A stretch of 64,000 nt of DNA, taken from assembly GCF_042684265.1 (NCBI RefSeq), contig NZ_JBHULB010000007.1, forward strand, positions 496,001 through 560,000. The letters run 5' to 3'. Positions 22,636 through 31,824 of this stretch are shown one piece after another. The position numbers and the translations under genes were made by a program. Positions within the stretch are counted from its first letter, which is position 1, and every line of letters starts with the position of its first letter. Origin of the DNA: Croceitalea marina (GTDB lineage Bacteria; Bacteroidota; Bacteroidia; Flavobacteriales; Flavobacteriaceae). Below the pieces are notes generated by a model, which searched no databases, was not told where the DNA came from, and was given only the letters and a program-made list of their open reading frames with translations.

Positions 22636-23736
22636 TTACTCTTTCTCTACCAATTTAGAATTCGCTTTGGCATTCTCGTTACGCTCGATTTTATGGCCAG
22701 GGCGCGTCCACTTCGGTTTTTCACCTAGTGGCTCGATCTTAGATGCTGTAGCCTCAATTGTTTCTGGCTGTGGAGCTTTTACAAAGGCTTTCTGTGGATT
22801 GAGTCCTAACATTTTGAACATTTCCATATCCTCATTTACATCAGGATTAGGAGTGGTCAATAACTTATCACCTGCAAAAATGGAATTTGCTCCTGCAAAG
22901 AAGCACATGGCCTGACCTTCTCTACTCATTTCAGTTCTTCCTGCAGATAAACGCACTTGTGTTTTTGGCATCACAATACGTGTAGTAGCGACCATACGAA
23001 TCATTTCCCAAATAGCAACGGGCTCAATATCTTCCATCGGCGTACCTTCTACAGCAACTAATGCATTAACGGGTACTGATTCAGGTTGTGGGCTTAAAGA
23101 CGCCAAAGCAACAAGCATTCCGGCACGGTCTTCAACTTTCTCACCCATTCCTATAATTCCTCCACTACAAACCGTAACATTAGTTTTACGGACATTATCG
23201 ATTGTTTCTAAACGATCTTCAAAAGCCCTTGTAGAAATGACATCTTTATAATAATCTTCTGAGGTATCTAAATTATGATTGTAAGCATAAAGCCCAGCTT
23301 CTGCTAAACGTTTTGCTTGGTTTTCGGTAATCATACCAAGTGTGCAGCAAACCTCCATATCCAATTTATTAATGGTACGAACCATTTCTAAGACCTGATC
23401 AAATTCAGGGCCATCTTTAACATTACGCCAGGCCGCACCCATACAAACACGCGAACTACCGGATGATTTCGCACGTAAAGCCTGAGCTTTTACCTGTTGT
23501 ACGGACATGAGGTCATTGCCCTCGATATCGGTATGGTAACGAGCTGCCTGTGGGCAATAGCCACAATCTTCTGGGCAACCACCAGTTTTTATAGAAAGTA
23601 ATGTAGAAACTTGCACGGTATTTGGATCATGATATTTACGATGTATTGTAGCTGCATCATAAAGCAACTCCATTAAGGGCTTATTATAAATATCTAAAAT
23701 CTCTTCCTTGGTCCAATTGTGTCTTGTCTCGCTCAT
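22636..23736 (-). CDS. bioB: biotin synthase
   Basis: A 366-residue radical-SAM enzyme that inserts sulfur into dethiobiotin. The cluster motif CPEDCGYC is at 54-61. The second [2Fe-2S] site has the expected Cys residues (VCMGAAWRN, CCTLGMI) and the RLSAGR Arg. The length is slightly above average owing to a charged tail. It has a promoter box at 23751-23758 and stands 2.6 kb from the remaining biotin genes, separated by a flotillin pair. Confidence 0.97.
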   Translation of the reverse strand: MSETRHNWTKEEILDIYNKPLMELLYDAATIHRKYHDPNTVQVSTLLSIKTGGCPEDCGYCPQAARYHTDIEGNDLMSVQQVKAQALRAKSSGSSRVCMGAAWRNVKDGPEFDQVLEMVRTINKLDMEVCCTLGMITENQAKRLAEAGLYAYNHNLDTSEDYYKDVISTRAFEDRLETIDNVRKTNVTVCSGGIIGMGEKVEDRAGMLVALASLSPQPESVPVNALVAVEGTPMEDIEPVAIWEMIRMVATTRIVMPKTQVRLSAGRTEMSREGQAMCFFAGANSIFAGDKLLTTPNPDVNEDMEMFKMLGLNPQKAFVKAPQPETIEATASKIEPLGEKPKWTRPGHKIERNENAKANSKLVEKE

Positions 23737-23750
23737 GGTTCAAAAATAAC

Positions 23751-23758
23751 CGAAATCC
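23751..23758 (-). promoter_or_regulatory. -7 box for bioB
   Basis: The minus strand reads TATTTTTG (TAnnTTTG), 14 bases upstream of the bioB ATG. I see no operator-like palindrome beside it. Confidence 0.55.
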
Positions 23759-23873
23759 GCTAAAGAAAATAATGAAGTAGAAGATTTGAAATAAAGAAGC
23801 CCAAAATAAATTTTTTATTTGTACGATAGTACTTTCAAAAATATAAATTGAGCTTCAATAGCCATAACATAAA

Positions 23874-24059
23874 TCATTCTATTAATCTTTCTATACAAAA
23901 ACTCCTTTTGTAATCTAAATAAAGTTGTTTTAAAATAAACACTCCACTAGAATCTATTGAATTTACATTTTCCAAGCTATCTATAACATGATTAATCTCA
24001 CTTAAGAAAATATAAAAATGTTCTTCTTCCGTTATTGTTCGTTTAGTAGTTAAGCCCAT
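23874..24059 (-). CDS. possible small protein of unknown function (61 residues)
   Basis: The only open frame of note in the 520-base gap between bioB and the flotillin gene. It encodes a soluble, mostly helical peptide (EEEHFYIFLSEINHVIDSLENV) with no recognised motif. A TAnnTTTG-like box with one mismatch lies upstream on the minus strand. The rest of the gap (23759-23873 and 24060-24190) is AT-rich with no other signal I can support. Confidence 0.35.
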   Translation of the reverse strand: MGLTTKRTITEEEHFYIFLSEINHVIDSLENVNSIDSSGVFILKQLYLDYKRSFCIERLIE

Positions 24060-24197
24060 TACCTATGTTTATTTGGGGTATTTAAATAATAAGTCAAAGA
24101 TGAAAGACTTAATGTAAAGAATGTTATTATTTTCCTTAAGCTACAAACTAGTAAAGATGAACAACTATCTGCTATAGATAAGTGGCTAAATCAACTA

Positions 24198-24230
24198 AAA
24201 AGTCCCTCTGTGTTACAGAGGGACTTTAGT
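24198..24230 (-). terminator. terminator of the flotillin operon
   Basis: AAAGTCCCTCTGT and ACAGAGGGACTTT form a perfect 13-bp stem with a three-base loop. On the minus strand it is followed by a T run and lies just beyond the flotillin stop. Confidence 0.88.
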
Positions 24231-24256
24231 TATGATTTTAAAAAGAAAACTACTAG

Positions 24257-25681
24257 TTACTTTTTCTCAGGAGGTGTGGTTTTTTTAGCTCCTTGTTTGT
24301 TTTTTTCATCAGCAACCTCCTTACCCTTTAAATACTCAGGTAATTGCATACCAGCCATGTTGAACATTTCTTGTAATGGCGGTACGGATTTATACATACC
24401 CGAAATAAAATTAGCCGTAGAATTTTTACCATCTTCGGTCTTTTGTCCAGAATCCCAAACGGTAACTTTATCTATTTTAATATTCTTGATAGCTTCGGCC
24501 TGGGTTTTGACCAATTCCGGTAATTTATCAGCTACTAATAATAAAACAGCATCTTTAGGGCTGTCACCTGCTGCTTTTACAATTTTATCTAAGCCTTCGG
24601 CCTGTTTGCTCAATACTTCTAAAATACCCTGAGCTTCAGCCTGAGCTTTAAATAAAATCGCATCTGCCTCACCCTTCGCTTTTCTACGAATCATTTCAGC
24701 TTCTGCTTCTGCATCAATCTCTACCTTCTTTTTATCAATTTCAGCAGGAACAACAATATCGGCCATTTGTGAACTGCGCTCACGTTCAGCTCTAGCAATT
24801 TCCGCATCCTTTTCCGCAGCATACGATTCTTCCAAAGCTTTTGCTGACTGTACCTTTTCTGCAGCTATCGCTGTTCTTTCTGCTTCTGCTTCACGTTGAC
24901 GACGAAGAGAATCAGAATTCGCCACATTAATTTTGGCAATATTCTCTCCTTCTACCGCCTTTGCATTGGCAGCAGCAACCTGGGTTCTTTCGTCTTGCAA
25001 TGCATTTGCTTCACCAATGGAACCATCTCTATTTTTCTCGGCAACTGACTTACGGGCCGCGTTAATAGCATGTGCAGCAGCTTCTTTACCTAAAGCCTCT
25101 ATATAACCCGATTCATCAACAATATCCGTAATATTTACATTGATAAGTTTTAGACCAACTTTCTTTAATTCAGATTCTACACTCTGCGAAATGTTCGTCA
25201 AAAACTTATCTCTATCCGAATTAATCTCCTCTATATCCATTGAAGCAACTACCAGACGTAACTGACCAAAAATGATTTCCTTGGCCAAATCTTGAACCTC
25301 TTGCATACCCAATCCTAGAAGGCGCTCTGCAGCATTTTGCATTACACCAGGCTCGGTAGACACCCCTATGGTAAATCTTGAAGGTACATTTACACGAATA
25401 TTCTGTTTACTTAACGCGTTTGCCAAATCGACTTCAATAGAAATGGGCGTTAAATCTAAATACTCATAGTCTTGTATAACGGGCCAGATAAAAGCTGCCC
25501 CACCATGAATACATTTTGCAGAATTACCAGTACCAACTTTTCCGTAGACTACCAAAATACGGTCAGACGGACAGCGTTTGTATCTTCTTATAAAAGAAAT
25601 AATAATGATAAAGAAAAAGAGGATGGCAAACCCTATGGCCAGTAATGTGGCCCCTCCGCCCAATTGTAAAGGTATTAGCAT
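24257..25681 (-). CDS. flotillin-family SPFH/band 7 protein
   Basis: A 474-residue membrane-associated scaffold. An N-terminal hydrophobic segment (about 8-32) precedes the SPFH domain (about 40-210, with VYGKVGTGNSAKCIHGG). A long Ala/Glu-rich coiled coil follows (220-380, many AEAE-type repeats), as in flotillin/YqiK proteins that organise membrane microdomains. Four bases upstream lies the NfeD-like gene, the usual partner of flotillins. A strong terminator follows. Confidence 0.9.
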   Translation of the reverse strand: MLIPLQLGGGATLLAIGFAILFFFIIIISFIRRYKRCPSDRILVVYGKVGTGNSAKCIHGGAAFIWPVIQDYEYLDLTPISIEVDLANALSKQNIRVNVPSRFTIGVSTEPGVMQNAAERLLGLGMQEVQDLAKEIIFGQLRLVVASMDIEEINSDRDKFLTNISQSVESELKKVGLKLINVNITDIVDESGYIEALGKEAAAHAINAARKSVAEKNRDGSIGEANALQDERTQVAAANAKAVEGENIAKINVANSDSLRRQREAEAERTAIAAEKVQSAKALEESYAAEKDAEIARAERERSSQMADIVVPAEIDKKKVEIDAEAEAEMIRRKAKGEADAILFKAQAEAQGILEVLSKQAEGLDKIVKAAGDSPKDAVLLLVADKLPELVKTQAEAIKNIKIDKVTVWDSGQKTEDGKNSTANFISGMYKSVPPLQEMFNMAGMQLPEYLKGKEVADEKNKQGAKKTTPPEKK

Positions 25682-25685
25682 GTGT

Positions 25686-26264
25686 TTATTTATTTAATAG
25701 TTGAACGATTAATATTCCATTATCCGTGACTTCTTTTACTTGTACAACATTTCCTTGTACCAAATCATTGTTTTCATCTGTAAGTGCCTCCAATTCACGC
25801 AAAGTGCCTTGAACATTTATACTAACCTTTCCGATACTCGACCGTTTGCTCCCTATAGTCAAATACACTTCTCCGACTTGATTTAGCGCGTTCTTTAACT
25901 TTAAAGTGCCACTACTCTGCAATTTTGCCAGATAGTAAAATAGTGCAGCCATAGCGGTCATCATCAACAATCCACAGATCACGGATATGATTACGGTTAC
26001 GCTTGTTGTCAATCCATTATCTAGACAAGCGATGCCGGTCCATCCAAAAATGGTAAAGAAACCCATTAAGTTTTTAAAGGACAAGAATTGAAATCCGATT
26101 CCTGAATCCCCATCTACTTCGGCATCAACGTCACCACCCATATCGTCGGCATCACCGCCTAGTATTGTCAATACAATCAATACGATAAAAATTCCTGAAG
26201 ATATTAAGGCGGTTACCCAATATACTTTCTCGAAAAGGCTCAAAGCTGCAAACCAGTTTTCCAT
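25686..26264 (-). CDS. NfeD-like membrane protein
   Basis: A 192-residue protein with an acidic loop (GGDADDMGGDVDAEVDGDSG) between hydrophobic helices at about 15-35, 65-85 and 88-110. A C-terminal soluble OB-like beta domain follows (GEVYLTIGSKRSSIGKVSINVQGTLRELEA, 130-160). This is the layout of YuaF/NfeD proteins that work with flotillins. It is immediately upstream of the flotillin gene, so they form an operon. Confidence 0.82.
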   Translation of the reverse strand: MENWFAALSLFEKVYWVTALISSGIFIVLIVLTILGGDADDMGGDVDAEVDGDSGIGFQFLSFKNLMGFFTIFGWTGIACLDNGLTTSVTVIISVICGLLMMTAMAALFYYLAKLQSSGTLKLKNALNQVGEVYLTIGSKRSSIGKVSINVQGTLRELEALTDENNDLVQGNVVQVKEVTDNGILIVQLLNK

Positions 26265-26325
26265 GGTGTAAAGGTGTTGGTTAATAAATCATTTAAGATA
26301 AGACATTGCCGAGAATATCGGAAGC

Positions 26326-27513
26326 TTATTTTGAAAGCAAGATGGATACTGCATTTCCTCCAAAACCTACTGCGTTTACCAAAACAGTTCTAATCGATTT
26401 GGGATTTTGCTGTTTTTCTGCAAAGGGAACGGAAATCGCTTTATTATTTTGAAGCATCAGTATCGCCATTTCTACACTTAGCATCCCCGATGCCCCGAAG
26501 GTGTGGCCTACTTTCCATTTATTTGTAGTCAAAAAAGGTTTTTTGTTACAAAATATTTTTTTGATAGCCTTAAATTCTGATAAATCGCCTTTTATGGTGC
26601 CAGGGGCATGCATCACCACAACATCTACACTATTAAGGTATTTGTCCCCTAAAGCCATTGCCATAGCATCTTGAAAACACTTTGCATCGGCAGATATGGA
26701 AACATTATGTGTTAGCGGTTCTGTAGCATATCCTATTCCTATAATTTTAGCCAGTGCTTCTCCCGAACTCTCTTTTTCTAGACAAGCCACGGAAGCTGCT
26801 TCTCCCAATACCATTGTGTTTTGTTTTTTATCTAAATCGAAAGCACGGCACGGGAACCCTTCGACAGGCTCAGGGTGACTATTTTTGTGGTTCGAGTAGA
26901 TTTTTAATGCCTTCATCTGCGCAATGGTAAATGGGGTCAATGGTGCTTCGCTACCGCCCACTATAAACTTAGTTGCCATTCCGCTTTGTATCCATGCAAT
27001 ACCGTTCAACATTGCGTGCAGAGCAGTAGAGCAGGTAATGGAATGCGAGATCTCTGGCCCTTTTGTTTTTAGGTCGTGGGCCACCCAAGAAGAGATATTG
27101 CCGAGCGTTGTAGTTGGCGATGCCAAAGTAGATGTACTATCATCTTTTAAAAATTCTTTATGGAATTTTTCAAATAGAGCCGTTGCGCCCCGCGATGAAC
27201 CTATGTTCACCCCGAAATCTACATCTTTAGATTCTATTGACCAACCTGCTTTTTCTATCGCCTTTCTAGAGGCATACATGGCATACAATACAGATTCATC
27301 AAGATTCGTGTATTTATTATCCGAGTTTTTGAGCGCCTTAATCTTATCACTTACCTTTTCAGAAAGTTTACCTGCCCATACTTTTTTATCACCAATTTCT
27401 ATTTCTTTGAGTTGCGTATCATCATTTTTATAATTTTCCCAAGCTTGTTCAAGAGAATTTCCCAATGGGGAAATTGAAGAAATTGCAGTAATGTAAACAG
27501 GTTCTTTCAACAT
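26326..27513 (-). CDS. beta-ketoacyl synthase of the biotin gene group, carrying an in-frame repeat peptide
   Basis: A 395-residue condensing enzyme with the thiolase fold and an intact catalytic triad: C161 (SITCSTALH), H302 (MHAPGTIKGD) and H337 (KVGHTFGASG). A ketoacyl synthase is common in flavobacterial biotin clusters, where it may help build the pimeloyl precursor; that role is inference. Residues 211-219 (NSHPEPVEG) look like a short dispersed repeat translated in frame, placed just before the conserved CRAFDLDKKQNTMVLGE segment. It has a promoter box at 27529-27536, diverging from the Coa1-like gene. Confidence 0.87.
   Translation of the reverse strand: MLKEPVYITAISSISPLGNSLEQAWENYKNDDTQLKEIEIGDKKVWAGKLSEKVSDKIKALKNSDNKYTNLDESVLYAMYASRKAIEKAGWSIESKDVDFGVNIGSSRGATALFEKFHKEFLKDDSTSTLASPTTTLGNISSWVAHDLKTKGPEISHSITCSTALHAMLNGIAWIQSGMATKFIVGGSEAPLTPFTIAQMKALKIYSNHKNSHPEPVEGFPCRAFDLDKKQNTMVLGEAASVACLEKESSGEALAKIIGIGYATEPLTHNVSISADAKCFQDAMAMALGDKYLNSVDVVVMHAPGTIKGDLSEFKAIKKIFCNKKPFLTTNKWKVGHTFGASGMLSVEMAILMLQNNKAISVPFAEKQQNPKSIRTVLVNAVGFGGNAVSILLSK
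26857..26879 (-). repeat. short dispersed repeat inside the ketoacyl synthase gene
   Basis: The minus strand reads GTCACCCTGAGCCTGTCGAA followed by GGG. This is the well-known 'CACCCTGAGCCTGTCGAAGG' element scattered through many bacterial genomes. Here it is read in frame as HPEPVEG. Confidence 0.8.
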
Positions 27514-27528
27514 ATTTTATAATTAAAA

Positions 27529-27536
27529 CAAAAGTA
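27529..27536 (-). promoter_or_regulatory. -7 box for the ketoacyl synthase gene
   Basis: The minus strand reads TACTTTTG (TAnnTTTG), 15 bases upstream of the ATG. Confidence 0.58.
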
Positions 27537-27577
27537 AAAGTTCTTATCTTCATCTGGCATATTAAATTTAAGAAAGC

Positions 27578-28009
27578 ATGAATAATGAACTCGTACCTCA
27601 ACCTAGTTGGTGGAAAAGAAATTGGAAATGGGTCGTTCCGGTTGGAGGTTGTTTCACACTGATTATTGGAGCGATTATTTTATTCTCTTCCATTTATTTT
27701 GGGGTAACCAATATTATGGAAGGCTCTCAACCCTATGAATATGCTTTTGAGCTCATTAATAAAGACGAACAGCTGTTGGATATTTTAGGCTCCCCTATCG
27801 AAAAAGATGGTATGATTCAAGGAAATATCAACTGGACCAATGGAAATAAAAGTGCAAAAATGGTTATTCCCATTGCTGGCTCAAAAGGTGATGGCAAATT
27901 ATATATTGATGCTACTGGGGAAGGAGATGAATGGAACTATCATGAAATTCGCGTTGAAGTCAATGATCAAGAGTTTGATTTTATAGACGAAATCAACTCA
28001 CAGCACTAG
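27578..28009 (+). CDS. Coa1/Tim21-family membrane protein
   Basis: A 143-residue protein with WWKRNWKWVVPVGGC leading into one transmembrane helix (about 20-44), followed by a soluble alpha/beta domain (about 50-140). This layout and the WW...W start match bacterial relatives of Coa1, a cytochrome oxidase assembly protein; the bacterial function is not established. It is on the plus strand inside the biotin gene group and overlaps the end of bioA by four bases, so it converges on that gene. Confidence 0.72.
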   Translation: MNNELVPQPSWWKRNWKWVVPVGGCFTLIIGAIILFSSIYFGVTNIMEGSQPYEYAFELINKDEQLLDILGSPIEKDGMIQGNINWTNGNKSAKMVIPIAGSKGDGKLYIDATGEGDEWNYHEIRVEVNDQEFDFIDEINSQH

Positions 28010-29298
28010 GTCTCTAGTAATTCTAATATAACATCATAAATCTTTTCTAGCTGCTCATTAGTTATTACGTATGGCGGCAATACATAAACTGTATTACCTA
28101 AAGGGCGAAGGTTTACCCCTCTAGACATAAAGAACTGATACAGTTTGTCTCGCGATTTTCCATAGCGGTCCATTTTTACATTTAAATCAACCGCCAGAAT
28201 TACACCAAGACTGCGGGCATCTTCTACTTTTGGATGTTTTTTAATTTTTAGAACGAACCTCTCATGCGCATCTTCTATATACTTCCTCCGCTCCAAGACC
28301 GTTTTTGATTCTAACAAATCGAGACCCGCTATTGCCGCTGCGCAACCTATAGGATGTGCACTAAATGTATGGGCGTGAAAGAACCCTTTTGCCACCTTAT
28401 CGCTCAAAAAAGCATTGAAAATATGTTGCGAACAACTCGTAATACTTAAAGGAAACATGCCTGCAGTTAAGGCTTTACTTAGACATATAATATCTGGTTT
28501 ATGTTCTAAATAATCAGATGCAAAATTTTTACCTGTTTTACCAAAACCGGTCATTATCTCATCGGCAATACATAAGACATCCAAAGATTTACATTTTTGA
28601 ACAAGGGCGTCTAAGCCTTTAGCAGAATGAAATTTCATTCCTGCCGCACCTTGAGCTAGGGGTTCAAAAACAAATGCTGCACAATTATTTTTCTCAATGA
28701 TCTCCTCTAGTCTTGAAAGCACCTCATCAATGGTAGCATCTTGTGGAGCCGGAATGCGTTTAACCTTAAGCAAGAAATCTTCAAAAGGGCCATTGTATGA
28801 TGACAAACCTGAGGCGCTCATAGCTCCAAAGGTATCTCCGTGAAATCCCCCTTCAAAAGCTATTAGCGTATCTCGCTTTTTACCTTTATTATGGTAGTAT
28901 TGTAAGGCCATTTTTATAGCTGCTTCCACAGCTGTAGAACCATTATCGTTAAAGAAAATTTTAGCTTGATTTTTAGGCAATAGCTTCATCAGCTTCTCAG
29001 ATAACTCAATCGCTGGTTTGTGCGTAAAACCGCTGAACATAACAAAGTCAAGTTCTTTCATTTGAGCAGTAATCGCTTCTACAATATAATCACTGCAATG
29101 ACCATACATGGCAGTGTACCAAGAAGCTATACCGTCTATATATTCTTTGCCATTTTCATCCCATAACAATGCCCCTTTGGCTTTTACAATAGGCAAGGCG
29201 TCTACTGCGGTTTTGTGTTGCGTTAAGGGATGCCACAAGTATTTCTTATCTCGTTGGATTAAATTTTTTGTCTGTGCTGAATCTTTCAAATCACTCAA
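28006..29298 (-). CDS. bioA: adenosylmethionine-8-amino-7-oxononanoate aminotransferase
   Basis: A 430-residue class III aminotransferase that makes 7,8-diaminopelargonate. It shows LWHPLTQH near 21-28, the substrate Tyr/Trp region SWYTAMYGHCSD, the PLP Asp in ADEIMTGFGKTG (245-256) and the PLP Lys K275 in LSKALTAG. The start codon is a TTG at 29296-29298. No ATG lies near the conserved N-terminus, and the following residues match BioA starts. The group is split from bioD by a plus-strand glycosyltransferase gene. Confidence 0.96.
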   Translation of the reverse strand: MSDLKDSAQTKNLIQRDKKYLWHPLTQHKTAVDALPIVKAKGALLWDENGKEYIDGIASWYTAMYGHCSDYIVEAITAQMKELDFVMFSGFTHKPAIELSEKLMKLLPKNQAKIFFNDNGSTAVEAAIKMALQYYHNKGKKRDTLIAFEGGFHGDTFGAMSASGLSSYNGPFEDFLLKVKRIPAPQDATIDEVLSRLEEIIEKNNCAAFVFEPLAQGAAGMKFHSAKGLDALVQKCKSLDVLCIADEIMTGFGKTGKNFASDYLEHKPDIICLSKALTAGMFPLSITSCSQHIFNAFLSDKVAKGFFHAHTFSAHPIGCAAAIAGLDLLESKTVLERRKYIEDAHERFVLKIKKHPKVEDARSLGVILAVDLNVKMDRYGKSRDKLYQFFMSRGVNLRPLGNTVYVLPPYVITNEQLEKIYDVILELLET

Positions 29299-29347
29299 TT
29301 TGGCTACCTTGCAAAGATGGCAATAAAACCAAATAATAGTAGTCGTC

Positions 29348-30841
29348 TTGTTTAAAAAAACAATCCATTATATAACCACATTTTACCATTCTAGTAGTGA
29401 ACGTACGCTATTTTTCTTCTACTTTTTAGTTGCCTTTTTAATTCGGTTTCCTTTTTTCTTTAGAGATTATATTGATCGAGATGAAAGTACTTTTATTTTA
29501 ATGGGGCAATCTTGGGTTGATGGCTATTTACCTTACACACAGCTTTGGGATTTAAAACCACCGATTGCTTTTCTTTTTTTTGCAGCTCTTATTTATGTTT
29601 TTGGGAAAAGTTTTTTGGCCATACGAATTGCCGGTGTTCTTCTTGTAGCACTAACTTCTTTTTTTACCTATAAGATTGGCCATAAGATTGCAAATAAAAA
29701 AGTTGCCTTTTGGTCTGGCTGTCTAGTTATTATTTTACAAAGTCTTTTTGGAAGCCTACAAGGTGTAATGTCTGAACATATTTCCATAGCCTTTTTTATT
29801 CCTGCTCTATATTTAATAATTAGCAAAGAAAGTAAGCTCTCCTATTTGCTAGCTGGGCTTTTATTTGGCTTATCCTTAATGACTAAATTAAACCTTGCCT
29901 ACCCAATTTTATTACTTTTTCTTTTCCTTTTTTGGAAGACATACAAGCACGAAAAAAAGCTTTCCCATTTTTTTAAAATTCTAATTTTAGGAGGCACTCT
30001 AATAACAATAATACTAGCAACAGCGCTGCCTTATTTTTTTAACAATGACTTAGAACTCTGGTGGCAATCGGTCTTTAAAGCACCAATGGCTTATTCTAGT
30101 TCAAAAGAACATTCTATTCTAGATGTTCTCCCTTTTGCTGGTATTGTATTTGGGTTCTTATTCTGGACAATTAAAAAGCAGTTGATTCCCTATAAAACTG
30201 TAGAAGTACAATTGTTATTAATTGTTAGTGTTGGAATATTATTTTCGTTTATACAAGCTGGTAAAATAAATGGGCATTATCTCATACAGCTATATCCACC
30301 ACTAGTAATATTAGTAGCCATTGTAGTATATCAATTTGGTCTTTTAAAGAAGCTTAATTACAAACCTGCCCTTCTAGGTATTGCACTTCTAATCCCCATG
30401 GAATCTTATATTGAGTTTAAAAATGTTATTGATAATCGAATTGAAAAAGGTTCTTTTTTTAATGGAGAAGGTATTGCTGTTCCTAATTACTTTAAAAAAA
30501 AGAAACTTTCTGCGTCGAAAATACTGTTTATGGAGTATCATATTGGTTATTGGCTTTTAAATGAAAAGCCTCCTACTAAAGCCGCTACACATCCAAGTAA
30601 TATATTAAGAGAAGAACTATTTCCTTATATGAAAAACACAAGGAAAACGGAAAGTGAAGAACTCCAATTCATTCTGGAAGAATTTAAACCAAACTATATT
30701 ATAACTAGAAAAAATAGAAGGGTTTTCGCGAGTAAAAAAATAGCCGCAAACTTTTATATGAATATACAATTATCGAAGAATTATATCCCTTTAGACACCA
30801 TTGAAAACGCGGTAATTCATCAACGTTTAAAACTCAAGTAG
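29348..30841 (+). CDS. GT-C (ArnT/PMT-like) membrane glycosyltransferase
   Basis: A 497-residue protein with about ten or more transmembrane helices. The first extracytoplasmic loop carries the acidic DRDE motif (43-46) followed by GQSWVDGYLPYTQLWDLKPP, typical of GT39/ArnT-like enzymes that transfer sugar from polyprenyl phosphate. The start is taken as TTG at 29348; a stop codon is 24 bases upstream and the first ATG would remove the DRDE loop. It is inserted on the plus strand between bioA and bioD and overlaps the bioD end by 15 bases. The acceptor is unknown. Confidence 0.8.
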   Translation: MFKKTIHYITTFYHSSSERTLFFFYFLVAFLIRFPFFFRDYIDRDESTFILMGQSWVDGYLPYTQLWDLKPPIAFLFFAALIYVFGKSFLAIRIAGVLLVALTSFFTYKIGHKIANKKVAFWSGCLVIILQSLFGSLQGVMSEHISIAFFIPALYLIISKESKLSYLLAGLLFGLSLMTKLNLAYPILLLFLFLFWKTYKHEKKLSHFFKILILGGTLITIILATALPYFFNNDLELWWQSVFKAPMAYSSSKEHSILDVLPFAGIVFGFLFWTIKKQLIPYKTVEVQLLLIVSVGILFSFIQAGKINGHYLIQLYPPLVILVAIVVYQFGLLKKLNYKPALLGIALLIPMESYIEFKNVIDNRIEKGSFFNGEGIAVPNYFKKKKLSASKILFMEYHIGYWLLNEKPPTKAATHPSNILREELFPYMKNTRKTESEELQFILEEFKPNYIITRKNRRVFASKKIAANFYMNIQLSKNYIPLDTIENAVIHQRLKLK

Positions 30842-31441
30842 TGCTTTTCTAAATTCTTTAGCGTAGTGCTTAACTACTTTTTTGTCAATTAACTCCTCCT
30901 CATTAATCCTCCCTAAAAAAGAAGCATCCGTTTTATTCAAAATAATGCTTTCAGTCGTTGGGTATTCATCTCCACTAAAAATTAATCCTACTCTAAAATT
31001 TCTTTGTTGAAGTGCTTCTATCGTAAGTAAGCTATGATTAATACTGCCCAAATAATGCCTTGAAACAACTATTACTTTGTAATCTGACTGAATCAAGTCT
31101 AAAATTGTATCTGAGTCATTTAAAGGAACTAATAAACCTCCAGCACCCTCGATAACCAAATGATTTTCTGTACGGGGTTCTCTAATTGCATCTAAATCTA
31201 TCTGAATACCATCAATTTCTGCAGCCGCATGTGGACTCATAGGGGTATTTAACGCATAACTGTTCGGGTGAATAATGGATTTGGTATTGGAAATCAAATT
31301 CTTGACCTTGTGACTATCAGAGTTCTCTAAATCACCAGCCTGAATTGGTTTCCAGTAGTCGGCTTCTAAAGCTTCAGTAACTATTGCCGAAGCAATGGTT
31401 TTACCAACTTCTGTAGAAATACCGGTAATAAATAATTTCAT
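30827..31441 (-). CDS. bioD: dethiobiotin synthetase
   Basis: A 204-residue ATP-dependent carboxylase with P-loop GISTEVGKT at 7-15. It has the substrate/ATP region VIEGAGGLLVPL near 95-106 and SPHAAAEIDG in the middle. It closes the ureido ring before biotin synthase acts. The start overlaps the DUF2007 gene by four bases, giving the order bioF-DUF2007-bioD on the minus strand. Confidence 0.96.
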   Translation of the reverse strand: MKLFITGISTEVGKTIASAIVTEALEADYWKPIQAGDLENSDSHKVKNLISNTKSIIHPNSYALNTPMSPHAAAEIDGIQIDLDAIREPRTENHLVIEGAGGLLVPLNDSDTILDLIQSDYKVIVVSRHYLGSINHSLLTIEALQQRNFRVGLIFSGDEYPTTESIILNKTDASFLGRINEEELIDKKVVKHYAKEFRKALLEF

Positions 31442-31824
31442 ACTTCTGTCTTGGTAATAAATTCACAATTGGTACAACGGTATTTTTTAGGTTCAAAAAA
31501 TGGAAAGAGTTTATAGAACAGTGTATTGCGCAAATAATGAACTTCAGACTTCTGTGCCTTACAATTTGGGCATTGAACCAAATTTCCATTTTCATCAACC
31601 GCATATTTTCTTAGTTCATTATAAATGTCTTGTGCTTTCTCTTTATCGACCGCATAAACCTGTAACTTAATACCACCTATTGCATTACTAGCAAAGGGTT
31701 CTACACCTACGGTGTTTTCATCTTTTAGGGTAACCGTTATACCTTCAGATTCTAATTTTCCCTTTATTATCTGTACATCGGCTAAAAATTCAAAACTGCC
31801 TAATGTAACTAAGTCCTTACCCAT
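31438..31824 (-). CDS. DUF2007-type protein with zinc-ribbon
   Basis: A 128-residue soluble protein. Residues 1-75 resemble the DUF2007 signal-transducer-like domain (SFEFLADVQIIKGKLESEGI start). Residues 82-124 hold two cysteine pairs, CPNC and CTNC, which should bind zinc. It begins next to the bioF stop and overlaps bioD, so it is translated with the biotin enzymes. I know of no biotin role for it. Confidence 0.75.
   Translation of the reverse strand: MGKDLVTLGSFEFLADVQIIKGKLESEGITVTLKDENTVGVEPFASNAIGGIKLQVYAVDKEKAQDIYNELRKYAVDENGNLVQCPNCKAQKSEVHYLRNTLFYKLFPFFEPKKYRCTNCEFITKTEV

Noticed and set aside
24210..24632. Plus-strand 140-residue open frame in the flotillin region
   Set aside because: It runs antisense through the flotillin coiled coil and the terminator, and has no recognisable features.
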